Assembly (NCBI GenBank): GCA_019695375.1
Contig: JAIBAC010000009.1
Coordinates: 1 to 40,335, forward strand
Source: Acidimicrobiia bacterium
GTDB taxonomy: Bacteria; Actinomycetota; Acidimicrobiia; UBA2766
Reading direction: 5' to 3'
Length of the DNA: 40,335 nucleotides
The translations under genes and the position numbers were made by a program. This document shows positions 1 through 8,633 of the stretch, one piece after another (position 1 is the first letter of the stretch; each line of letters begins with the position of its first letter). The notes under the pieces were generated by a model, which had not been told where the DNA came from, made no database searches, and saw only the letters and a program-made list of their open reading frames with translations.

Positions 1-2366
1 TCGAGCACGTCGAAGGGGTTGACGGGCAGGAGCCCGTCCTCGAGGTAGGCGTCGAAGAAGTGGCGCTGGGCGTCGTCGCGGCTGAACGCCCACGTCATCT
101 GGGTCAGGTCGTTGGTCCCGAAGCTGAAGAAGTCGGCGCACTCGGCGATCTCCCCCGCGGTCAGAGCAGCGCGGGGCACCTCGATCATCGTGCCGACGGC
201 AACCGGCACATCCTCGCCGGCCTCGGACATGACAGCGCTCCACACCTCCTCGACGTGCTCGCGCAGGAAGGCGAGCTCGCGCCGCTCCGACACGAGCGGG
301 ATCATGATCTCCACGACCGGACTGCCACCGTCACGCACGCGCCTCACCGCGGCCCACGCGATCGCGGCGACCTGCATCCGGTAGAGGCTCGGATGCGTTA
401 TCCCGAGGCGGCAGCCGCGCAGACCCAGCATCGGGTTCTCCTCGTGCAGCGACCGCACGACCGGGATCTGATCGATCTCCTCGGGCGTGGCGTCACCGCG
501 CGCCTGCTGCACGAGCAGGTGGTCGAGGTCGGGCAGGAACTCGTGCAGCGGCGGGTCGAGGAGGCGGATCGTGACCGGCAGCCCGTCCATCGCCTCGAGG
601 ATCCCGACGAAGTCGACCTGCTGCTGCTCCCGGATCGGATGCAGGTGCCGCTCGTCATAACCGCTCATGATGTAGCGGCGCAGGAGCGGCAGGCGGTCAC
701 CGAGGAACATGTGCTCGGTGCGGCACAGCCCGACCCCCTCCGCCCCGAAGCGGCGGGCGCGCGCGCAGTCGGCGGGGAGGTCGGCGTTGGCGCGCACACC
801 GAGGCGGCGCCGCGAATCGGCCCACGAGAGCAGGCGCTCGAAGTGCTCACCCGGCTCGGGCACGATGACGGGCACCTGTCCGAGGCACACGAGGCCACCG
901 GAGCCGTCGATGGAGATGATCTCGCCCTCGCCGACGACACGGTCGCCGGCCATCAGCGTCCGCCGCGAGTAGTCGATGTCGATGTCGGCGCCGCACACCG
1001 CCGGGATGCCCATGCCCTTGGCGACGATCGCGGCGTGGCTCAGGTTGCCGCCCTGTGCGGTGAGGATCCCCTGCGACGCCGCCATTCCGTGGAGGTCGTC
1101 GGGGGAGGTCACCTCGCGCACGAGGATCACGGCGTTGCCGTGGCGTCCGTGGCGTTCGGCGACATCGGGGTCGAACACCACCGCTCCCGTCGCCGCTCCC
1201 GGCGAGGCGGGCACACCACGGGCGAGCAGGTCGAGGTCGGCATCGGGATCGAAGCGCGGGTGCAGGAGCTGATCGAGCTGAGCAGGCGTGACCCGCAGGA
1301 GCGCCTCGTCACGGTCGATCATGCGCTCGTCGGCGAGCTCCACCGCGATGCGGACCGCTGCCTGCGCGGTCCGCTTCGCCCGCCGCACCTGCAGCAGGTA
1401 CAGGCGGTCGGCCTCGATCGTGAACTCGACGTCGCAGACGTCGCGCTCGCGCCGCTCGAGGAGCTGCAGTATCCGCTGCAGCTCGCGTTCCTGCTGGGGG
1501 AACACCTCGGCGAACTCGCCTCTGTCGGCAGTGCGATGCGTCCCCGCGACGACGTCCTCGCCCTGGGCGTTCTGGAGGAAGTCGACCACGGGCGTGCGCT
1601 CGCCGGTGTTCGGGTCGCGCGTGAACGCGACGCCCGTGCCCGAACGCGGTCCACGGTTGCCGAAGACCATCGTCTGCACGTTGACGGCGGTGCCGACGTC
1701 GTCGGGTATCGCGTTGAGACGCCGGTAGTCGCGGGCGCGCCGCGAGTTCCACGATCGGAACACCGCCTCGACAGCACCGCGGAGCTGCACACGGGGGTCC
1801 TCGGGGAACGGCTCACCGACGTGGTCGGCGTAGATCGCCTTGAAGTCCGCCACGACGGCGGCGAGCGCGGACGCGTCGGGAGCGTCACCGGCGGCGGCGA
1901 GCCTCTCGTCGAAGGCCTCGTCGGGTACGTCGTGGACCGTGCGCCCGTACATCTGCACGAGACGGCGGTACGCGTCGAACGCGAAGCGGCGGTCGTCGGC
2001 GAGCTTCGCGAGGCCCTCCACGACGTCGTCGTCGAGGCCGATGTCGAGGATCGTGTCCATCATCCCCGGCATCGACTGTGGCGCGCCCGACCGCACCGAG
2101 ACGAGGAGGGGATCGGTCGGGTCGCCGAAACGCCGTGAGGTGGCGGCCTCGAGCCCGCGCACGTGGTCGACGACCTCCTCGACGAGGCCGGCCGGTAGCT
2201 CACCTGCGTGCAGGAACTGCCGGCACGCCTCGGTCGTGATCGTGAAACCGGGCGGGACCGGCAGCCCGAGCGCCGTCATCGCCGCGAGGCCGGCGCCCTT
2301 GCCGCCGAGCAGTGCCGGGTCGGGGTCGGAGCTCTCCTTGAAGTCGAAGACGAAGCGAACGCTCAT
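1..2366 (-). CDS. ppdK: Pyruvate, phosphate dikinase (3' end outside window)
   Basis: This enzyme interconverts pyruvate + ATP + Pi and PEP + AMP + PPi in the cytoplasm. The N-terminal nucleotide-binding domain shows GGKGAGLAAM (residues 21-30) and SVRSGAPQSMPGMMDTI (90-106). The swivelling phosphohistidine domain has GGNLSHAAIVAKGMG with the catalytic His near residue 444; the usual family text is GGxTSHAAVVARG. The C-terminal PEP/pyruvate barrel follows (GVGLCRTEHMF, then SFGTNDLTQMTW). 788 codons are visible against a usual 870-900, so the last part, including the catalytic Cys loop, lies beyond base 1. The ATG at 2366 follows GGAGG with a 4-nt gap and begins MSVRFVFDF, a normal PPDK start. 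glyS lies 44 bp upstream on the same strand, so co-transcription is possible. Confidence 0.97.
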   Translation of the reverse strand, partial: MSVRFVFDFKESSDPDPALLGGKGAGLAAMTALGLPVPPGFTITTEACRQFLHAGELPAGLVEEVVDHVRGLEAATSRRFGDPTDPLLVSVRSGAPQSMPGMMDTILDIGLDDDVVEGLAKLADDRRFAFDAYRRLVQMYGRTVHDVPDEAFDERLAAAGDAPDASALAAVVADFKAIYADHVGEPFPEDPRVQLRGAVEAVFRSWNSRRARDYRRLNAIPDDVGTAVNVQTMVFGNRGPRSGTGVAFTRDPNTGERTPVVDFLQNAQGEDVVAGTHRTADRGEFAEVFPQQERELQRILQLLERRERDVCDVEFTIEADRLYLLQVRRAKRTAQAAVRIAVELADERMIDRDEALLRVTPAQLDQLLHPRFDPDADLDLLARGVPASPGAATGAVVFDPDVAERHGRHGNAVILVREVTSPDDLHGMAASQGILTAQGGNLSHAAIVAKGMGIPAVCGADIDIDYSRRTLMAGDRVVGEGEIISIDGSGGLVCLGQVPVIVPEPGEHFERLLSWADSRRRLGVRANADLPADCARARRFGAEGVGLCRTEHMFLGDRLPLLRRYIMSGYDERHLHPIREQQQVDFVGILEAMDGLPVTIRLLDPPLHEFLPDLDHLLVQQARGDATPEEIDQIPVVRSLHEENPMLGLRGCRLGITHPSLYRMQVAAIAWAAVRRVRDGGSPVVEIMIPLVSERRELAFLREHVEEVWSAVMSEAGEDVPVAVGTMIEVPRAALTAGEIAECADFFSFGTNDLTQMTWAFSRDDAQRHFFDAYLEDGLLPVNPFDVL

Positions 2367-2410
2367 CGGGCCTCCAAGGGCAGCGGTCCTGTCGGTCTCT
2401 CGGGCCCCCG

Positions 2411-3739
2411 TCACACCTGCGTGATGCGCCGGAGCACCTCTGCGCCCACGTCCGCGATCGGGATCCGCTCCTGGGCCATCGAGTCGCGGTCGCGGATGGT
2501 GACAGCGTCGTCCTCGAGCGTGTCGAAGTCGACGGTTACGCAGAACGGGGTGCCGAGCTCGTCCTGGCGCCGGTAGCGCTTGCCGATCGAGCCCGCGTCG
2601 TCGTAGTCGATCATCGCGATCTGGCGCAGCGAGTCGGCGAGCTTGCGCGCGGAAGGCACGAGATCGGGGTTGCGGCTCAGGGGCAGCACGGCGCACTTGA
2701 CTGGTGCGAGCAGCGGGTGCAGGTGCAGCACCACACGCTTGTCGCCGCGCACCTCCTCCTCGTCGTACGCGTCGAGCAGGAACGCCATCGCGGTGCGGTC
2801 GGCACCGGCGGCGGGTTCGATCACGTGGGGCAGGAAGCGCCGCTCCTGGGCGGGGTCGAAGTAGCTGAGGTCCTTGCCGGAGAACTCCGAGTGCTGGGTG
2901 AGGTCGAAATCGCCACGGTGGGCGATGCCTTCGAGCTCGCCCCAACCCCACGGGAAGTCGTACTCGACGTCCACGGTCTTGGACGAGTAGTGGCTCAGCT
3001 CCTCGGGGTCGTGGTCCCGCATCCGAAGGCGTTCGCCGCGCATGCCGAGGCGCTCGTACCAGGCGCGGCGCTCCTCCCGCCAGTAGGCGTACCAGCGGTC
3101 GGCCTCCTCGGGTGCGCAGAAGAACTCCATCTCCATCTGCTCGAACTCGCGGGTGCGGAACACGAAGCGGCCCGGTGTGATCTCGTTGCGGAAGCTCTTG
3201 CCCACCTGAGCGATGCCGAAGGGCAGCTTCTTGCGGCTCGTGGTCTGCACGTTGGCGAAGTTGACGAAGATGCCCTGCGCGGTCTCGGGGCGCAGGTACA
3301 CCACCGAGGAGTCGTCCTCGAGGGGGCCGAGGAAGGTCTTGAACATCAGGTTGAAGTCACGGGCTGGGGTGAAATCGCAGCCCTTCCTGTTGTTGGGGCA
3401 GTCGCGGTCGTCGAGCTGGTCGGCGCGGAAGCGACGCTTGCAGACCTTGCAGTCCACGAGCGGGTCCGTGAACGTGGCGAGGTGGCCCGACGCCTCCCAC
3501 ACCCGCGGGTGCATGAGGATCGCGGCGTCGATGCCGACGACGTCGTCGCGCAGTTGCACCATCGAGCGCCACCACTGCTCCTTGACGTTGCGCTTCAGCT
3601 CGACGCCGTAGGGGCCGTAGTCCCAGGTCGAACCGAGGCCGCCGTAGATCTCCGACGACGGGAACACGAACCCGCGCCGCTTGCACAGGTTGACGATCGT
3701 GTCGAGATCGAACGCTGACGTTCCGTTGCGCTCCGCCAT
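2411..3739 (-). CDS. glyS: Glycyl-tRNA synthetase (dimeric class II type)
   Basis: It charges tRNA-Gly with glycine. The 442-residue protein begins with the family's N-terminal pattern ([17 protein letters not shown], then [15 protein letters not shown]). It carries a Cys-containing insertion with CKVCKRRF and a following C..C pair, motif 2 ([22 protein letters not shown]) and the C-terminal anticodon-binding domain. It is the single-chain alpha2 form, not the alpha2beta2 form. The reading frame stays open upstream, but the ATG at 3739 is preferred because TATGAT (a -10 box) ends 7 nt before it, which fits a leaderless start. The alternative ATG at 3751 would lie inside that box. The gene is divergent from the Pro/Thr-rich membrane protein gene. 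Confidence 0.97.
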   Translation of the reverse strand: MAERNGTSAFDLDTIVNLCKRRGFVFPSSEIYGGLGSTWDYGPYGVELKRNVKEQWWRSMVQLRDDVVGIDAAILMHPRVWEASGHLATFTDPLVDCKVCKRRFRADQLDDRDCPNNRKGCDFTPARDFNLMFKTFLGPLEDDSSVVYLRPETAQGIFVNFANVQTTSRKKLPFGIAQVGKSFRNEITPGRFVFRTREFEQMEMEFFCAPEEADRWYAYWREERRAWYERLGMRGERLRMRDHDPEELSHYSSKTVDVEYDFPWGWGELEGIAHRGDFDLTQHSEFSGKDLSYFDPAQERRFLPHVIEPAAGADRTAMAFLLDAYDEEEVRGDKRVVLHLHPLLAPVKCAVLPLSRNPDLVPSARKLADSLRQIAMIDYDDAGSIGKRYRRQDELGTPFCVTVDFDTLEDDAVTIRDRDSMAQERIPIADVGAEVLRRITQV

Positions 3740-3746
3740 GGGCCGA

Positions 3747-3752
3747 ATCATA
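3747..3752 (-). promoter_or_regulatory. -10 box of glyS, leaderless arrangement
   Basis: TATGAT on the minus strand (5 of 6 to TATAAT) ends 7 nt before the glyS ATG, leaving no room for a Shine-Dalgarno. No good -35 is visible. This supports both the start choice and a leaderless transcript. Confidence 0.5.
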
Positions 3753-3808
3753 GGAGCGGTCCCGGGTGCCTCCGTCGGGGCAGCCCACGGCGATCGCGCC
3801 GGCATGGG

Positions 3809-3814
3809 TACACT
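3809..3814 (+). promoter_or_regulatory. -10 box of the Pro/Thr-rich membrane protein gene
   Basis: TACACT ends 8 nt before the ATG at 3823. No Shine-Dalgarno lies between them, so the mRNA is probably leaderless or nearly so. Confidence 0.4.
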
Positions 3815-3822
3815 GCGCGCCG

Positions 3823-4341
3823 ATGGACCCTCAGCACCCGGGCGACCGATCCGGCTTCGATCCCGGCCCCTACGGCGGCGGGTACCCCCAGCCCTCGGCA
3901 CCCGCGCAGCCCTATCACCCGGCACAGCCGGGCGTTCCTCACGAAGCGGCACCGCCCACAGCGCCGTACGAACCGGCACCGCCGTCCTCTCAGGGCTACG
4001 ACCCGGCCACGTACGCCGAGCCGGCAGCGCCCGTGCCCGACACGCAACAGGCTGCGGGGCAGGCGCCAGAGACAGCGCCTGGACGCCCGTCCAACGCCCT
4101 GCTCTGGGCGCTCGTGGTCGTGCTCGTCGCACTCATCGCCGCCCTCACCGTGATGTTCGTCGTCCGCGGTGGACGCGCACCGGAGACGACGACCACGACC
4201 TCGACGACCACCCGCGCCACGACGACCACGACCACCACCACGACGACCACGACGTTGGCACCGACGACGACGGCGACGCCGACCACCGCGCCCGACCCCG
4301 GTGCCACAGCGCCACCCGCACCCGACGTCGCCCCCGACTGA
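3823..4341 (+). CDS. Pro-rich / Thr-rich single-pass membrane protein, function unknown
   Basis: I do not recognise a family. The 172-residue protein has a Pro/Tyr/Gly-rich N-terminal half (about residues 1-90) with repeated PxxPYxP-like text. One transmembrane helix spans about residues 93-114 ([20 protein letters not shown]). After RGGR comes an almost pure Thr tract with Ala/Pro (about 119-160). Arrangement and charge suggest a cytoplasmic Pro-rich part and an external, wall-spanning or glycosylatable Thr stalk. Actinobacterial membrane proteins often have this architecture, but it carries no enzymatic information. The ATG at 3823 is chosen because of the -10 box just upstream; an in-frame start at 3766 would overlap the glyS promoter. 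The kinase gene begins 1 nt after the stop, so the two are probably co-transcribed. Confidence 0.75.
   Translation: MDPQHPGDRSGFDPGPYGGGYPQPSAPAQPYHPAQPGVPHEAAPPTAPYEPAPPSSQGYDPATYAEPAAPVPDTQQAAGQAPETAPGRPSNALLWALVVVLVALIAALTVMFVVRGGRAPETTTTTSTTTRATTTTTTTTTTTTLAPTTTATPTTAPDPGATAPPAPDVAPD
4186..4285 (+). repeat. Thr-codon low-complexity tract
   Basis: Runs of ACG/ACC/ACA Thr codons inside the membrane protein gene form a near-microsatellite of ACS triplets. Replication slippage would change the length of the Thr stalk without breaking the frame. Confidence 0.6.
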
Positions 4342-4342
4342 G

Positions 4343-5353
4343 GTGGCTGACCCAGTCGGTGCCGTCGTCGCAGCCCTGCGCGACCGCGGCATCGTCCCAC
4401 GAGGAGCGCGCGTCGAGGTGGCCGCACTCGGAGGCGGGGTGTCCTCGGACGTCCGACGCGTCAGCTGGGACGGCGCCTCGGTGGTCGTCAAGGCCGCGCT
4501 GGCTCGCCTGCGGGTGGAGGCGGACTGGGAGGCACCGCTCGAGCGCAGCGAGAACGAGGTCCGCTGGCTGCGCCGCGCTGCTGCGATCGTGGGTGGCGCG
4601 GTACCCGCGATCGTGGCCGACGTCGACGACGTTCACGCGTTCGCGATGGAGGATCTCGGCACCGCGCCGACGTGGAAGGCCGAGCTCGCCGCAGGCCGCT
4701 GTGACACCGACTTCGCTGCCGCCGTCGGCGCGCTCGTAGTCCGCCTGCACGCGGCGACGGCTGCCGACGCTGCTGCGACCGCCGTCGCGTTCGACACCGA
4801 ATCGCTGTTCCGCGCTCTGCGCGTCGAGCCGTACCTGGACGCCACCGCCCGCGCACACCCTGAGGTCGCCGGTTCCCTGTCGGCGATCGGCGCCGACCTC
4901 CTCGCCACCCGGTGTGCGCTCGTGCACGGCGACATGAGCCCCAAGAACGTCCTCGTGACCGGACGCGGGCCGGTCTTCGCCGACGCCGAGACCGCATGGT
5001 GGGGAGATCCCGCGTTCGACGTCGCGTTCGCGACGACGCACCTGCTGCTCAAGGCCCGGTGGCACCCCGAGCACGTGGCAGGGTACGCGGCCTGCCGCGA
5101 CGCGTTCGCGGCGGCGTACGCAGACGGTGTCGACTGGGACGACCCGCGCGCCGTCGACGCCCGCGCCGCGCGCCTGCTGCCGGCGCTGCTCCTGGCCCGC
5201 GTCGACGGCAAGTCACCGGCCGAGTACCTCGACGAGCCTGCCCGCGACGCGACCCGGCGGTTCGCGGTCGCGGCGTTGACGACGGGGCCGGCGCCCACGA
5301 CCGGCGCCGTCGCGGACGCGTGGTACGCCGACGTGGAAGGCAGGGAACCGTGA
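4343..5353 (+). CDS. APH/choline-kinase-fold small-molecule phosphotransferase
   Basis: This is a member of the protein-kinase-like phosphotransferase family that includes aminoglycoside, choline and methylthioribose kinases; its substrate is unknown. The 336-residue protein has an N-lobe strand with GGGVSSDVRRV (about residues 25-35) and the VVVKA lysine. The Brenner-type catalytic loop is VHGDMSPKNVLV, with the catalytic Asp and metal Asn. The metal-binding acidic residue lies in FADAETAWWGDPAFDVAF. The GTG at 4343 is 1 nt after the preceding stop; the frame is open upstream only through the Thr-codon tract of the preceding gene. Its stop overlaps the enolase-paralogue start (GTGA). That coupling suggests the kinase product, or a relative of it, is handled by the enolase-fold enzyme; this link is inference. 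A resistance kinase is possible but less likely here. Confidence 0.8.
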   Translation: MADPVGAVVAALRDRGIVPRGARVEVAALGGGVSSDVRRVSWDGASVVVKAALARLRVEADWEAPLERSENEVRWLRRAAAIVGGAVPAIVADVDDVHAFAMEDLGTAPTWKAELAAGRCDTDFAAAVGALVVRLHAATAADAAATAVAFDTESLFRALRVEPYLDATARAHPEVAGSLSAIGADLLATRCALVHGDMSPKNVLVTGRGPVFADAETAWWGDPAFDVAFATTHLLLKARWHPEHVAGYAACRDAFAAAYADGVDWDDPRAVDARAARLLPALLLARVDGKSPAEYLDEPARDATRRFAVAALTTGPAPTTGAVADAWYADVEGREP

Positions 5354-6633
5354 GCACCACGACCGCGATCGAGTCGGTGCACGCCCGCGAGGTGTGGGAC
5401 TCACGCGGACGCCCCACCGTCGAGGTCGAGGTCACCCTGTCCGGAGGGACGACCGGGCGCGCGATCGCACCCGCCGGAGCGTCGCGCGGCAGCGGCGAGG
5501 CCGTCGATCTCCGCGACGGCGGTTCGCGCCTCGGTGGCTTCGGTGTCAGAGCCGCGGTCGCGCACGTCGAGACGACGCTGGGGCCGGCGCTGCACCACGC
5601 CGACGCCGCCGAACAGGCTTACGTCGACGCCACCCTCGTCGACGCCGACGCGACGCCGGACAAGTCACGTCTCGGCGGCAACGCACTCGTGGCGACGTCG
5701 ATGGCCGTCGCCCACGCAGCGGCGGCCGCCGCGGGCGTCCCACTGTGGATGTGGCTGCGCGGCGACACCGGCGACGTCCGCCTCCCGATGCCGGAGGTGC
5801 AGGTGATCGGCGGCGGCGCCCACGCGCACCGGCGCGTCGACCTGCAGGACTTCATGGTCGTGCCTCGCGGGGCGGCCACCGTCGCGCAGGCGCTCGAATG
5901 GGTGGCCGAGTGCTACGCCGCGACAGGGGCGGTGCTGTCGGATCGCAGCGGGCGCGTCACACACGGCGTCGCCGACGAAGGCGGGCACTGGCCAGACGTG
6001 GGCGGCAACGAGGCGGCGATCGAGGCTCTGACCCGCGGGATCGAGCGGGCGGGCTTCGAACCGGGACGCGAAGTGTCGATCGCGCTCGACGTCGCTGCGT
6101 CGGAGTTCGGCGGCGGCGGCCGTTACCGGCTCGCGGCGGACGATGTCGAGCTCGACGCCGACGCCTGGTGTGAACGCCTGCTCGGCTGGGTCGACACGTA
6201 CCCGGTGTCGTCGGTCGAGGACCCGCTCGCCGAGGACGACCTCGACACGTTCGCGGCGTTCACGCGTGCGGTGGGCGATCGGGTGCAGGTGGTCGGCGAC
6301 GACCTGACCGTCACGAACGCTGCCCGTGTCGACGCGGCGGCAGCGGCGGGAACGGCGAACGCCCTGCTTGTGAAGCCGAACCAGGTCGGCACCCTGACCG
6401 AGGCGAGAGCCGCGTTCGACGCTGCGCGGCGCGCCGGCTGGGAGACGATCGTGTCGGCGCGGTCGGGCGAGACCGAGGACGTCACGATCGTGCACCTCGC
6501 GGTCGGCTGGGGCGGCGACCAGCTCAAGGTCGGCTCGATCACCCGCGGTGAGCGGACGGCAAAGTGGAACGAGCTGCTGCGTATCGAGGACCGTCTCGGC
6601 GCTGCCGCCACGCTTCAGCACCCGCGTCGCTGA
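5350..6633 (+). CDS. Enolase-family protein with altered active site (eno paralogue)
   Basis: The 427-residue protein aligns along the whole length of enolase, which dehydrates 2-phosphoglycerate to PEP: REVWDSRGRPTVEVEV near the N-terminus, GGAHA with H158, ADEGG with E210, ALDVAASEF with metal ligand D247, SVEDPLAEDD with E290, VGDDLTVTN (D317/D318), catalytic base K342 in LLVKPNQVG, and K393. Three positions differ from canonical enolase. The His of SHRSGETED (yeast H373) is A370. The Glu of QEFM (yeast E168) is D167. The NGGAHADNNVD loop reads GGGAHAHRRVD, and the mobile loop GASTG is GASRG. These residues contact the substrate and leaving hydroxyl in known enolases, so a changed substrate or weak activity is likely. 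A typical eno would be expected elsewhere in the genome. The GTG start overlaps the kinase stop by 4 nt. Confidence 0.9.
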   Translation: MSTTTAIESVHAREVWDSRGRPTVEVEVTLSGGTTGRAIAPAGASRGSGEAVDLRDGGSRLGGFGVRAAVAHVETTLGPALHHADAAEQAYVDATLVDADATPDKSRLGGNALVATSMAVAHAAAAAAGVPLWMWLRGDTGDVRLPMPEVQVIGGGAHAHRRVDLQDFMVVPRGAATVAQALEWVAECYAATGAVLSDRSGRVTHGVADEGGHWPDVGGNEAAIEALTRGIERAGFEPGREVSIALDVAASEFGGGGRYRLAADDVELDADAWCERLLGWVDTYPVSSVEDPLAEDDLDTFAAFTRAVGDRVQVVGDDLTVTNAARVDAAAAAGTANALLVKPNQVGTLTEARAAFDAARRAGWETIVSARSGETEDVTIVHLAVGWGGDQLKVGSITRGERTAKWNELLRIEDRLGAAATLQHPRR

Positions 6634-6652
6634 TCGGCTCCCCGGCGGCGGC

Positions 6653-8530
6653 TCAGTCGGTGTTGCTGCCGGACTTGCCGCTCCTGCCGGCGTCGGCGGC
6701 GGGCTTGTCGGCGACGCACGGACCGCCGTGCTGGTACTCGGTGTCGACGTGCTCTTCCTTCTGACGCCCGTCGGGCCAGGTGATCGTGCGGACGATGTCG
6801 ACGGTCGTGCAGCTCCCCCGGTGGCCCATCTTGGGTTCCGACTCGGTGACCACGCGTCCGTCGGGGGTGCCCCACATGCTCACGGTCACGCTCGTGTCGG
6901 TGTACGACGTCCAGATCACGAGCGGCCCGGGGGTGTCGTTGGTGAACTTCAGGTCCGGGTAGGGGTATCCGAGTGTGGCCTCACGGCCCTTGGGGTACCG
7001 CGTGAAGTACTGGCTGTGCGCCTTGTGCTGGTCGACCTGCACGCCGGCGTAGAAGAGCGCGTTGTACGTCGTCGTCGCGACCTGGCTGATCCCCCCACCG
7101 GCGCTCATCGTGTGCGCGCCGTCGGCGATCGAAGGTGCGAGCACCCACCCGTCACGCTTCTTGCGCGGCCCGCCGAGCGCGTCGTTGAGCGAGTACTGCT
7201 CGCCGGGCATGACGATGTCGCTGCGGATCATGTCTGCTGCCTTGTGGATGTTCTCGACGCGTGCCTCGCAGCACTTGTGGTGGGTCGTGAACTCGCTCAG
7301 CTTCTGCAGCGGCCCCATCGCCTTGAGATCCGCGACGGTGAGCTTGGGCGGCTTCTCCCCCGGCTGCAGCGTCACCGACTTCGCACCCGACGACAGAGCC
7401 TGCTCGAGCTGCGCGGCGCTCCCGGGGACGCAGCACCCGTAGCCCGGGGTGCCCTCGACATAGCGGATCGTCCCGTCCGTGAGGTCGAAGGCGGCGTCGA
7501 CTGTGGGCGTGCCGACCTTGCCGAGGAGCTCCTCCATCCCCTTGCGGAGGCTCTCGTCGTCGATACCCACCTCGAAGGTGTCGGGTCCTGCGATGCCACC
7601 GATCATGTCGTCGACACCCCCGGCAGAGAGGTCGGCGGCGGCGAGGCCGGCGAGCTCCACGTGGATCGGCCGTCCACGCATGCTCTGCGCCGCGTCGGCG
7701 GCGGCACGGGCATCCTCGGCCGAGAAGCGTGTGGGGATGTCAGCGACCGGGAACCGCACGCGTGGGTGCGGGTTGTGCACGATCGCATCCGTGAGGCGCG
7801 TCCGTGCGTCGTCGAGGATTATGTCGTGGCCGGTCACGGGGTCGTCGAACACGAACTCACCGTCCTCGACCGAGACCTGCGGCTCGACGGGCTCGATCTT
7901 CCCGCTGAACTGGATCGACGAGATCTGGCCGTGCAGGACGTCTTCGTCGATGAGCAGCGGTACGGCGATGTCGCGTTCGCTGAACCAGTCCCAGCCCCGC
8001 GCGAGCGGCCAGCCCGAGCGGCCGACGCTCATGGCGGCGTCGACCGCGGTGTCGACGTCGACGCTGTAACCGAACTGGCGCGGATCGACCTGGATGTCGG
8101 TGTCCTCGACCGTGACCGGGACCGGGGTCCCGAGCAGGGTCTCGGCGTACTCGCTGATCGCCTGGCGTGCCTCGTCGGCCGTCTTGCCGCCGAGATCGAC
8201 CGGGCCCATGCGGACGCCGGCGAGGATCTCGTCCCCGCGCAGCGCGGCGTCGGCGTACGCGGCGGCCGTCGTGAAGACCACGGCTGCACCCACGACCACT
8301 GCACTGACGGCGATGGCGCGGCGGATCAGCGTGCCGCGGCTCCGCCCGGACGCGATCCACGTGGTCTGCCCAGGGGTCGTCTCCTTGGGCGCCGCGTGGG
8401 CATCGGTGTCCGAGCCCGCCGGCACGGTCTCGGCGTCGCCCGCACCGCTTCCACCGGTCCTGTCCGGGGCGTGCCACGGAGGCGGCGGCGAGGTGACGAC
8501 ACCCGTCGGCCTGTCGTCGGCGTCGGTCAT
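6653..8530 (-). CDS. VanW-family protein with peptidoglycan-binding-like repeats
   Basis: The 625-residue membrane-anchored protein probably acts at the cell wall. The cytoplasmic N-terminus is acidic and Pro-rich; one TM helix lies at about residues 69-92. Two repeats follow of the type called PG_binding_4 (first at about 100-230, DEILAGVRMGPVDLGGKTADEA region; second at about 250-370). The C-terminal VanW domain lies at about 400-560, with MPGEQYSLNDALGG, SAGGGISQVATTTYNALFYAG and FTNDTPGPLVIW. VanW was named from vancomycin-resistance clusters, but its biochemical role is not settled. The tail is charged and disordered. The ATG at 8530 has AGGA 6 nt upstream. It converges on the enolase paralogue with only 19 bp between stops. 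A 103-bp gap separates it from the RDD gene upstream. Confidence 0.92.
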   Translation of the reverse strand: MTDADDRPTGVVTSPPPPWHAPDRTGGSGAGDAETVPAGSDTDAHAAPKETTPGQTTWIASGRSRGTLIRRAIAVSAVVVGAAVVFTTAAAYADAALRGDEILAGVRMGPVDLGGKTADEARQAISEYAETLLGTPVPVTVEDTDIQVDPRQFGYSVDVDTAVDAAMSVGRSGWPLARGWDWFSERDIAVPLLIDEDVLHGQISSIQFSGKIEPVEPQVSVEDGEFVFDDPVTGHDIILDDARTRLTDAIVHNPHPRVRFPVADIPTRFSAEDARAAADAAQSMRGRPIHVELAGLAAADLSAGGVDDMIGGIAGPDTFEVGIDDESLRKGMEELLGKVGTPTVDAAFDLTDGTIRYVEGTPGYGCCVPGSAAQLEQALSSGAKSVTLQPGEKPPKLTVADLKAMGPLQKLSEFTTHHKCCEARVENIHKAADMIRSDIVMPGEQYSLNDALGGPRKKRDGWVLAPSIADGAHTMSAGGGISQVATTTYNALFYAGVQVDQHKAHSQYFTRYPKGREATLGYPYPDLKFTNDTPGPLVIWTSYTDTSVTVSMWGTPDGRVVTESEPKMGHRGSCTTVDIVRTITWPDGRQKEEHVDTEYQHGGPCVADKPAADAGRSGKSGSNTD

Positions 8531-8633
8531 CGTGGTCCTGCGCGGAGGCGACCCGTTCGGGCGCGCCCCGGGCAGTCTGACGAGATTACCGATTCAGGTG
8601 CTGCGGGCACCACAAAACTCCACGGTCAGCGGT

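Noticed and set aside
60-2138. Long plus-strand frame opposite ppdK
   Set aside because: High GC content leaves long open antisense frames. The minus strand encodes a complete PPDK alignment, so the plus-strand frame is a shadow.
4343-5353. Acquired aminoglycoside-resistance gene
   Set aside because: The APH-fold motifs are shared by many metabolic kinases; the gene is coupled to an enolase paralogue and has the composition of its neighbours, with no mobile element nearby.
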